Source of the DNA: Desulfonema limicola
Lineage (GTDB): Bacteria > Desulfobacterota > Desulfobacteria > Desulfobacterales > DYRC01
Length of the DNA stretch: 6,664 nucleotides
Assembly: GCA_020718925.1 (NCBI GenBank)
Contig: DYRC01000228.1
Span: 1-6,664, forward strand
Reading direction: 5' to 3'
Shown: piece by piece, positions 1 to 5,774 of the stretch
Numbering within the stretch: position 1 is the stretch's first letter
Layout: every line of letters starts with the position of its first letter
Program-made: the position numbers and the translations under genes
The notes under the pieces: generated by a model
The model's input: only the letters and a program-made list of their open reading frames with translations
What the model was told of the DNA's origin: nothing
Database searches by the model: none

Positions 1-60
1 TACATAATACCTGTCTTCGGTTTTAATCCATGAATCTTTGCAAAATTCGTTAAGCGTCAT
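1..60 (-). CDS. 5' end of an unrecognised gene, cut by the left edge
   Basis: Read on the minus strand, an ATG at 60-58 opens a frame of 20 codons with no stop before position 1. The peptide is MTLNEFCKDSWIKTEDRYYV. Just upstream on that strand lies GGAAGGTG (a Shine-Dalgarno-like purine run at about 68-75), a sensible distance from the ATG, which is why I chose this start; an in-frame GTG three codons upstream overlaps the purine run and is less likely. The gene would be divergent from the large protease gene at 267, and the two would share the region 61-266 for their promoters. I do not recognise the protein, and 20 residues are too few to assign a family. The call rests only on the open frame plus the ribosome binding site. 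Confidence 0.45.
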   Translation of the reverse strand, partial: MTLNEFCKDSWIKTEDRYYV

Positions 61-88
61 CAGTATCACCTTCCCGAATCCGATTTTT

Positions 89-109
89 GCCTTTTATAAT
101 TCAAAAGGC
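89..109. other. Small AT-rich hairpin in the divergent intergenic region
   Basis: GCCTTTT (89-95) and AAAAGGC (103-109) form a perfect 7-bp stem around a 7-base loop. It lies between the leftward gene starting at 60 and the rightward gene starting at 267. No T-run follows on either strand, so it is not a standard intrinsic terminator. On the minus strand the loop and right arm contain TATAAA, which could be a -10 element for the leftward gene, but I see no convincing -35. The role could be operator, 5' UTR structure or chance. Confidence 0.25.
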
Positions 110-128
110 TTGTTTAAGGAAGAAAAAA

Positions 129-179
129 ATGCTGCCGGATCATTGGGTTGAGGCGTCTTGCAGTTCTGTTATCAAATGA
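129..179 (+). CDS. Possible 16-codon leader ORF upstream of the protease gene
   Basis: ATG at 129 is preceded by AAGGAAG (116-122), a better-placed ribosome binding site than the one in front of the protease gene itself, with 6 bases of spacing. The frame runs MLPDHWVEASCSSVIK and stops at TGA 177-179, which is 87 bases before the protease ATG. It shows no run of one amino acid as attenuator leader peptides do, and no clear antiterminator pair is visible after it. It could be a genuine leader peptide, a chance ORF, or the trace of something lost. A weak promoter-like pair (TTGAGG 148-153, TATCAA 170-175, 16-base gap) lies inside it; if that promoter is the real one, this ORF is not on the protease transcript. 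Confidence 0.18.
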   Translation: MLPDHWVEASCSSVIK

Positions 180-266
180 AAGATTCACAGCACACTTGCG
201 AAAGTTCTCCAAAAAGGTTAAAGTGCTGCCCATCAAAAAATAATAACGGAGACACGCATAACATCA

Positions 267-2705
267 ATGAAAAAATTATCCCCGAATAACGGCATTTTTC
301 TGAAGTTTGAAACCCTGAGAAGCAACCTCAAAGCCATGATTTACGATCAGGACGAGGCAATTGACGAGGTGGTGGACGCGTTTATCCATACCGCGTGCAA
401 ACCTGCGGACTCCCCGCCCAAAGCGGTTTTCACGTTTTTAGGTCCGCCGGCTGCCGGAAAAACCTATCTGGCGCGGTCTCTTGCAAAACTTTCGGATGAA
501 TTTGAAGATTTCAAGCAATTTGACATGAGCCAATATACCGCGCCGGAAGACGGAGATCGGCTGTTAGGACAGAAGCATACGCCCGATGGCGTTGCGGACG
601 GAGAACTGACAGCGTTTTTAAAAAAGCATCCCAAATCCATCATTGTATTCAATAATATCGAAAAAGCCGATAATCAGCTTCAGCTTGCGCTCTTGGACGT
701 GCTGACCAACAAAGACGAGGACGCCTGTCCTGATACGCGTGAGACGGTGATTATTTTTATTTCCGTACTCGGCATTGCCCTGTATCAGAACCGGGAATTT
801 ATGAAAAATTTCCGGGAAAACAAGCTGCGTTCCCAATCGCTGATTATTGACGCGCTTTCCAAAGAAAAAAAGATCGTTTTTGATGCGTTTCAGAATGCGT
901 TTTCGCCCAAACTGCTGTCTCTGATGTCTCAGAATTACATTGTTCTGTTCAACCGGCTCAGTCTCAAATCTATGGTGCGGATCGGGGCTGCCGCATTGAT
1001 ACAATTATCCGAGCATTTTGCCGAAACAACAAATATCGAAATGATATACCGTCCGCTTGAATCTATCGTAAAACTGTTCATTTTATCTTTTGCGCCGTAT
1101 ATCAATATCAAGCGGATTCAGCAGAAACTGCCGGATATTCTGCTGGATAAAATCACCCGCTTTATCCGCGAGACGAAAACCTCGCCCGAAAAAGTGGTGT
1201 TCAGGATTTCCGATCAGCCCAAAAATTTCCTGAAAGAAAATGATGAAAAAAGCGAAACGCTGGCACAGCAGATGTTTATCCGAAATGAAACTCTGGAGTT
1301 GACATGGAAGATAAGCACCCGCAAAGACACAGTATCTTTTACGGTCGAACATGCGGAACTCAAATCCCTGTCATCTTCCAAGACCCTGCTGCGCGAAGAG
1401 TTGCCGGTGATCAGATATTCCAATATCGGCTTTGAAGATATTGCCGGAAATATTTCCATCAAAAAGACGCTCAAAGAAATTATCACCGTACTTAGGCAGC
1501 CGGATAAAGTCAAACAATTCAAAGTGGATATGCCCAAAGGAATGCTGCTTTACGGTCCCGAAGGCATGGGAAAAACCATGCTGGGCAAAGCGTTTGCCAA
1601 AGAAGCGGGACTTCCCTACATTTATGCGTCCGGCAGCGAAATCTTCGATCCTCAGTATCTGAATCAGGTGTATCAGAAAGCCAAAGCCTTTGCGCCCGGC
1701 ATTGTGTTTTTGGATGAAATTGATATGAAAGGCATTGTGGAAGGCGTGGTTACGACTATGCCGACCGATCAGTTGGTTATGGAATTGGATGCCATATCAT
1801 CAGCGCCGGATGAATTTATTTTCACGGTGGCAACGGCTCAGGACAAAACTGCGGTCAGTCCGGAAATTATTGCGCCGGGGCGGATTGATTTGTTTGTGGA
1901 AGTGCCTGAATTTGATATGGAAGCCCGGCGGTTTTTTATTGAGAAAATTCTGGAAAAGCCCCATGACGGCAACATCAATATGGATAAGGTGGTGCGCTAT
2001 ATTTCCGGCATGAGCGGCTATGATTTGGAGCGCATCGGAAAAGAGGCTTCGCTGTATGCCATCCGTAAAAATATGGACTGCATTACCGAAGACCTGCTGA
2101 TTGAGCATATCAACAATATCAAGTACGGACACAAGCTTGACACCAAGCGCATCCGCAATTTTGAAGAAGAAATCCGGCGCACTGCCTGCCATGAAGCGGC
2201 ACATGCGGTCTTGTCTTACAGTCTGCTGCCGCATATCAAAATTGAGCAGGTTACGATTGCGCCGCGATATGAAACCTTGGGATTTGTTTCATACAGTGCG
2301 GAAGAATTTGCCAACAATGCCACGAAAGAGGAAATTTTCAACAATATCTGCGTGATGCTTGCGGGGCGCACCGCTCAGATCAGAAAATTCGGTGAAAGCG
2401 GAATAGACAGCGGCGCGTCCAATGATTTGGAGCAAGCCACATATCTGGCGTATATTGCGATTGCCAGTCTGGGCATGGACGAGGTCATGGGCTATGTTCA
2501 TGCGGATATTCTTCGGCAAAACGTCAGCAAACAGATGTTTTTCCGCCAGATCGAAGAGCAGTTGAGCAAATGGATTAAGGATGCTTCAGAAAAAACCGAA
2601 GTGCTGGTTGAAAAATACTGGGATAAAATCGAAAAACTTGCCGAGATTCTGGTGCGTCAGGAAATCGTGGATGGCGCGGAGCTTGAAAAGATTATGAAGG
2701 AATGA
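267..2705 (+). CDS. Soluble Clp-type AAA+ / FtsH-type AAA+ / M41 zinc protease fusion
   Basis: An 812-residue protein with two AAA+ modules and a zinc peptidase. Module 1 (about 15-300) follows the second ATPase domain of ClpA/ClpB: a DQDEAI box (28-33), Walker A GPPAAGKT (59-66), IEKAD (131-135), then the Clp C-terminal lid. Its Walker B acids are N129-N130, sensor 1 is V167, the arginine-finger position is L219 and the sensor-2 GAR is absent, so it probably binds but does not hydrolyse ATP. Residues 305-378 are an unassigned, probably beta-rich linker. Module 2 (about 384-620) is FtsH-like: Walker A GPEGMGKT (430-437), Walker B FLDEID (481-486) and PGR (537-539). The M41 domain (about 630-812) has HEAAH (642-646) and the third zinc ligand D720 in GASND. 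No FtsH transmembrane segments are present, so a cytoplasmic enzyme is inferred. The start is the only plausible ATG in frame; its GGAG (248-251) sits unusually far upstream, with 15 bases between. The substrate is unknown. Confidence 0.88.
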   Translation: MKKLSPNNGIFLKFETLRSNLKAMIYDQDEAIDEVVDAFIHTACKPADSPPKAVFTFLGPPAAGKTYLARSLAKLSDEFEDFKQFDMSQYTAPEDGDRLLGQKHTPDGVADGELTAFLKKHPKSIIVFNNIEKADNQLQLALLDVLTNKDEDACPDTRETVIIFISVLGIALYQNREFMKNFRENKLRSQSLIIDALSKEKKIVFDAFQNAFSPKLLSLMSQNYIVLFNRLSLKSMVRIGAAALIQLSEHFAETTNIEMIYRPLESIVKLFILSFAPYINIKRIQQKLPDILLDKITRFIRETKTSPEKVVFRISDQPKNFLKENDEKSETLAQQMFIRNETLELTWKISTRKDTVSFTVEHAELKSLSSSKTLLREELPVIRYSNIGFEDIAGNISIKKTLKEIITVLRQPDKVKQFKVDMPKGMLLYGPEGMGKTMLGKAFAKEAGLPYIYASGSEIFDPQYLNQVYQKAKAFAPGIVFLDEIDMKGIVEGVVTTMPTDQLVMELDAISSAPDEFIFTVATAQDKTAVSPEIIAPGRIDLFVEVPEFDMEARRFFIEKILEKPHDGNINMDKVVRYISGMSGYDLERIGKEASLYAIRKNMDCITEDLLIEHINNIKYGHKLDTKRIRNFEEEIRRTACHEAAHAVLSYSLLPHIKIEQVTIAPRYETLGFVSYSAEEFANNATKEEIFNNICVMLAGRTAQIRKFGESGIDSGASNDLEQATYLAYIAIASLGMDEVMGYVHADILRQNVSKQMFFRQIEEQLSKWIKDASEKTEVLVEKYWDKIEKLAEILVRQEIVDGAELEKIMKE

Positions 2706-2707
2706 AA

Positions 2708-2752
2708 GTCCCGCAGGGACGACACATAATAGCCCGGAAATTCATTTCCGGG
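2708..2752. repeat. Two-hairpin intergenic element between protease and thioesterase genes
   Basis: Two perfect hairpins lie 12 bases apart in the 75-bp spacer. The first has arms GTCCC (2708-2712) and GGGAC (2716-2720) around GCA. The second has arms CCCGGAAA (2733-2740) and TTTCCGGG (2745-2752) around TTCA. The first starts two bases after the protease stop codon. No T-tract follows the second hairpin, so it is a poor intrinsic terminator, and read-through into the thioesterase gene is possible. The layout (short GTCCC hairpin, ATAATAGCCC, longer hairpin) resembles dispersed intergenic repeats in some bacterial genomes. Only one copy is in this window, so repeat status is an inference. An mRNA-stabilising or processing structure is another option. 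Confidence 0.5.
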
Positions 2753-2780
2753 AAAGCGATTATAACTCAAGGAGATTGCA

Positions 2781-3215
2781 ATGAAAGACACCTTAAAGCC
2801 CGGACTTACATTTGAGTTTCAATTCAAAGTCCCTGAAAACAAGACCGTTCCTCACCTTTATCCTGAAATGCCCGAAGGTCAGGTTATGCCCAAAGTGTTT
2901 GCAACCGGCTATCTGGTAGGATTGTTCGAGTTTTCCTGCATCAAGTTTATGAATCCGCATCTTGACTGGCCCAAAGAGCAGAGTGTCGGTATCGGCATCA
3001 ACATCAATCATAGCGCAGCAACGCCGCCGGGATTTACCGTTACAGTCAAAGGCAAACTGGAAAAAGTCGAAGGTAAAAAGCTTTCGTTTTCCTTATCCGC
3101 AGATGATGGCGTGGATAAAATTTCCGAAGGCACACATGAGCGCTTTGTGATCAATGCGGAGAAATTCAACGCCGGAGTTGAGGCAAAACTTAAAAAAGGA
3201 TTCCCTCATGCCTGA
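2781..3215 (+). CDS. FlK-like hotdog-fold acyl-CoA thioesterase
   Basis: A 144-residue protein, the normal size for a single hotdog-fold thioesterase. It hydrolyses an acyl-CoA to free acid and CoA, presumably in the cytoplasm. It closely resembles the fluoroacetyl-CoA thioesterase FlK of Streptomyces cattleya as I recall that sequence: HLYPE (25-29), VFATG (39-43), HSAATPPG (77-84) and DGVD...GTHER (109-121) are shared. The FlK catalytic residues T42, E50 and H76 correspond to T42, E50 and H77 here, and R121 matches its active-site Arg. The two lid phenylalanines that give FlK its fluoroacetyl preference (F33, F36) are G33 and M36 here, so a different short acyl-CoA is more likely. The start is ATG 2781 with AAGGAG at 2769-2774, six bases away, an excellent site. 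The gene follows the protease by 75 bp and converges with recQ. Fold confidence is high; substrate is unknown. Confidence 0.85.
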   Translation: MKDTLKPGLTFEFQFKVPENKTVPHLYPEMPEGQVMPKVFATGYLVGLFEFSCIKFMNPHLDWPKEQSVGIGININHSAATPPGFTVTVKGKLEKVEGKKLSFSLSADDGVDKISEGTHERFVINAEKFNAGVEAKLKKGFPHA

Positions 3216-3234
3216 TACTGATTCGCTGATAAAA

Positions 3235-3324
3235 CCCCTCCCCCGGTCCCTCCCCTGAAAGGAGAGGGGAGTACGGATGATGTCTCCCCCCTTCCCTTTC
3301 AGGGAAGGGGACCGGGGGTTAGGT
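3235..3324. repeat. 90-bp GC-rich palindromic repeat, copy R1
   Basis: This element recurs at 5644-5733 in the same orientation with three substitutions and two one-base indels. It is an imperfect inverted repeat. An outer clamp pairs CCCCCGGTCCC (3240-3250) with GGGACCGGGGG (3308-3318). Inside are two hairpins: CTCCCCT (3250-3256) with AGGGGAG (3265-3271), and a 10-bp stem of 3288-3297 with 3301-3310 around loop TTC. It sits between the convergent thioesterase and recQ genes, where it could end transcription from both sides, although no T-tract is present. Its right part forms the last codons and stop of recQ. It has no ORF of its own, so if mobile it would depend on an enzyme encoded elsewhere. 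It could be a MITE-like or REP-like element. Confidence 0.85.
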
Positions 3325-5542
3325 CTGTTTTGTTTCTCAGCATCAATCCCTCAATAATACATCGGATAATTCCGTAATGATATTTTCCGTCAAATTTTTC
3401 AAAAATCGGTTTCAATCTGTACTTCTGACCTTCAGGAGGTGGTTGATACGCGGTTTCGATTTCAAAGATTTCATCAGCATCTAATCTGACGACATCCGAC
3501 ACGGATAACTGCCCGTCCCTGATAGCTTCTGACAGATGCCCGTAAATGGTGCTGACCATAAACTGACGGTGATCGGCAATCTCTTCAGGAGATTTTCCTT
3601 TTCGGAAAAGATGCACGGTCTCAAGCACTGTTGCAGAAAGCGGCTCAGGTTGAGGAGGCGCAGCCGGTTTTTCCGATTTGAGGCGTCTGACCGGTTTTTC
3701 ATAAGCAATTTTTCGGATACCGTGTTGTTGAACATGCTCCTGAATAATTTTGAGAAACGGTTCTCCGTAACGCTCTGATTTTTTTTGCCCGATTCCGTGA
3801 AGCTGTTTCATTTTTTTAAGCGTATCAGGCTGATATTGCACCAGTTCTTTCAATGTCGCATCATGAAAAATCACATACGGCGGAACATTTTCTTCATTAG
3901 CGATTTCCCGGCGGAGAGATCGCAGTTTTTCCCAGAGTTCTTGGTATGACGGATCGGAAAATTCATGTTCGGAAATATTGCGAATCCATGATTTCCGCTC
4001 TTTTCTGCCTGTTCTGCTCCGAATCGGGTCTTTACGGAAAAAGACTTTCTGCTCTCCTCTGAGAACCGGTCGGCTTTCAGGCGCAAGGCAAAATCCGCCT
4101 TTTTTTTCAATATCCGAACTAAGAAATCCTGCGGCAGCCAATTGACGAAAAACAGACCGCCATTCATTTTTAGAAAGTTCCGCTCCGATTCCGAAGGTGG
4201 AAACCTTGTCATGTCCATTTCGGATAATTCTTTCATTCGGGATTCCGAGCAGAACATCTGTGAGATATTCCGCCCCGAACATTTGTCCGGTGCGATAGAC
4301 ACAGGACAGTGCTTTCTGAGCGACAATCAAGCCTTCATAAGTTTCCACCTTTCCCTGACAGATATCGCAGTTTCCGCAGGGTCCGGCATACGCTTCACCG
4401 AGATAATTCAGAAGAATTTTCCGCCGACAGACAACCGTTTCACAATATCCCAGCATGGATTCGATTTTCTTCTGCCGGATCTGTTTAAATGCCTCATCGC
4501 CTTCGGAGCTTTCCATCATCCGGCGATGCGCTATGACATCCGAAAGGTTGTAAATCATCCATGCGTCTGATTTTTTACCATCCCGTCCTGCCCGTCCGGT
4601 TTCCTGATAATAAGATTCGATGGTTTTCGGCATTCCCAAATGCGCCACAAACCGGACATCGGGCTTATCAATTCCCATTCCGAAAGCAACCGTAGCCGCC
4701 ATGATAACGCCGTCTTCTCTCAGAAACCGTCTCTGGTTATCCGATCTTGATCCGGAACTCATCCCTGCATGATACGGCAGCGCAGTATATCCGATTTCGG
4801 AAAGCCATGCTGCAATCGCATCAGTTTCTTTACGCGTCAGACAATAGATAATGCCGGAATCTCCGGATCGTTCTGACAGAAAATCAAGCAGTTGCTGCTT
4901 TCTGTTTTGTCTAAGCTCTACCTGATAGGAAATGTTGGGGCGATCAAAGCCGGAAATAAACTGTCCGGCTTGGTTAAGACTCAGTTTTTCAAGGATTTCT
5001 TTGCGGGTAATGAGATCGGCTGTCGCAGTCAGTGCAATTCGGGGAATTTCGGGAAACTGCTTGAGAATCGTGGAAATCTGCAGATATTCGGGGCGGAAAT
5101 CATGCCCCCACTGAGAAATGCAATGCGCTTCATCAATGGCAAACAACGCCAGACTGCTCTGCGTCAGCAATCGCTGAAAGCCGGTTGTGGTCAGCCGTTC
5201 AGGCGCAACATACAAGAGATCAATTTCTCCGGACATGACCCGGCGTTCAACTGCTGCGGACGACTGGGGTGATAAAGTTGAGTTAAGAAAATCTGCCCGG
5301 ATTCCGATCTGACGCAACGCATCCACCTGATTCTGCATCAGGGCAATCAGCGGGGATATGACTATTCCCACGCCCGGGCGCAGCATTGACGGAATCTGAT
5401 AGCATAAAGATTTGCCGGAGCCGGTAGGCGCGAGGACAAAGGCGTCCTGTCCGGCTGTCAGGCTGCGGATAATATTTTCCTGAAATCCCCGAAAGCAATC
5501 ATATCCGAAATAATTGCGGAGAATGGTTTGAGCGTCTCTCAC
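3299..5542 (-). CDS. recQ: ATP-dependent DNA helicase RecQ
   Basis: A 747-residue 3'-to-5' DNA helicase that unwinds forks and recombination intermediates in repair and replication restart. The helicase core has Walker A APTGSGKS (38-45), DEAHCISQWGHDF (137-149, with the RecQ aromatic-rich loop), TATA (172-175), the motif V region AFGMGIDKPDV (286-296) and motif VI QETGRAGRDG (313-322). A zinc site uses C372, C389, C392 and C395. RQC winged helix is at about 400-500, HRDC at about 528-605, and a C-terminal helix-turn-helix (HTH_40-like) domain at about 635-700. Length suits the longer RecQ forms that carry this last domain. The start is GTG at 5542-5540 with AGAGG six bases upstream. The last eight residues, DLTPGPLP, and the stop are encoded within repeat R1. 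It stands alone, convergent with the thioesterase gene and divergent from the CaiB-family gene. All key motifs are intact. Confidence 0.97.
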   Translation of the reverse strand: MRDAQTILRNYFGYDCFRGFQENIIRSLTAGQDAFVLAPTGSGKSLCYQIPSMLRPGVGIVISPLIALMQNQVDALRQIGIRADFLNSTLSPQSSAAVERRVMSGEIDLLYVAPERLTTTGFQRLLTQSSLALFAIDEAHCISQWGHDFRPEYLQISTILKQFPEIPRIALTATADLITRKEILEKLSLNQAGQFISGFDRPNISYQVELRQNRKQQLLDFLSERSGDSGIIYCLTRKETDAIAAWLSEIGYTALPYHAGMSSGSRSDNQRRFLREDGVIMAATVAFGMGIDKPDVRFVAHLGMPKTIESYYQETGRAGRDGKKSDAWMIYNLSDVIAHRRMMESSEGDEAFKQIRQKKIESMLGYCETVVCRRKILLNYLGEAYAGPCGNCDICQGKVETYEGLIVAQKALSCVYRTGQMFGAEYLTDVLLGIPNERIIRNGHDKVSTFGIGAELSKNEWRSVFRQLAAAGFLSSDIEKKGGFCLAPESRPVLRGEQKVFFRKDPIRSRTGRKERKSWIRNISEHEFSDPSYQELWEKLRSLRREIANEENVPPYVIFHDATLKELVQYQPDTLKKMKQLHGIGQKKSERYGEPFLKIIQEHVQQHGIRKIAYEKPVRRLKSEKPAAPPQPEPLSATVLETVHLFRKGKSPEEIADHRQFMVSTIYGHLSEAIRDGQLSVSDVVRLDADEIFEIETAYQPPPEGQKYRLKPIFEKFDGKYHYGIIRCIIEGLMLRNKTDLTPGPLP

Positions 5543-5590
5543 CCTGAACCTCTGCCGAATATCTTATTTACTTCTTCCGAAAACAGATGT

Positions 5591-5619
5591 AAAATATCAG
5601 ATAATTCTGACAGGGTAAA
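5591..5619 (-). promoter_or_regulatory. Candidate sigma-70-type promoter for recQ
   Basis: On the minus strand TTTACC (5619-5614) and TATTTT (5596-5591) are separated by exactly 17 bases. Each matches the consensus hexamers at four of six positions. Transcription would start at about 5584, giving a leader of about 40 bases before the GTG at 5542. Position and spacing are good, but the hexamers are weak and the region is AT-rich, so chance matches are likely. I see no LexA-type box. Confidence 0.3.
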
Positions 5620-5635
5620 TTACTTTTTTAAAAAT
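5607..5635 (+). promoter_or_regulatory. Candidate promoter for the CaiB-family gene, upstream of R2
   Basis: CTGACA (5607-5612) matches the -35 consensus at five of six positions. A weak -10 (AAAAAT at 5630-5635, 17-base gap, or TAAAAA at 5629-5634, 16-base gap) follows. If real, the transcript would start at about 5642 and carry the whole R2 hairpin element in its 5' leader before the ATG at 5775. It overlaps the candidate recQ promoter on the other strand. A TATAAG at 5753-5758 lies too close to the start codon and has no -35. Confidence 0.22.
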
Positions 5636-5643
5636 TCATTACA

Positions 5644-5733
5644 CCCCTCCCCCGGCCCCTCCCCTGAAAGGAGAGGGGAGTACCGATGATGTCTCCCCCT
5701 TCCCTTTCAGGGAAGGGGGCCGGGGGGTTAGGT
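5644..5733. repeat. 90-bp GC-rich palindromic repeat, copy R2
   Basis: Second copy of the element at 3235-3324, same length and orientation. The outer clamp pairs CCCCCGGCCCC (5649-5659) with GGGGCCGGGGG (5716-5726). Relative to R1, T at 3247 is C at 5656 and its partner A at 3311 is G at 5719, so pairing is kept. Here the element lies in the divergent region between recQ and the CaiB-family gene, 41 bases before that gene's ATG. It could act as 5' leader structure or insulate the two promoters. No gene is encoded within it and no flanking target-site duplication is obvious. Confidence 0.85.
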
Positions 5734-5774
5734 GGGTTTGAAAGCGATTTGGTATAAGAAAGGAAATCATCATA

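Noticed and set aside
188..228. CAGCAC (188-193) and GTGCTG (223-228) as a regulatory stem in the protease leader
   Set aside because: A 6-bp stem with a 29-base loop is too weak to separate from chance.
747..785. Hydrophobic stretch at residues 161-173 of the fusion protease as an FtsH-like transmembrane helix
   Set aside because: It is only 13 residues and aligns with the sensor-1 beta strand of the Clp module, so it is buried core rather than a membrane span.
1800..2234. Minus-strand open frames of up to about 140 codons inside the protease gene, and similar ones inside recQ
   Set aside because: They lie wholly inside genes with clear domain motifs, have no ribosome sites or recognisable motifs, and look like shadow frames.
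267..2705. Frameshift or artificial join between two genes in the fusion protein
   Set aside because: The frame is continuous, linker residues 300-380 read as ordinary coding sequence, and no stop or internal ribosome site with a strong start separates the modules.
3272..3310. The 10-bp stem in R1 as a classical rho-independent terminator
   Set aside because: The stem is strong, but neither strand has a following T-tract; transcription ending here is possible but not shown.
3235..5733. The two similar 90-bp palindromes as a CRISPR array
   Set aside because: There are only two copies, 2.3 kb apart with recQ between them, and no regular spacers or cas genes.
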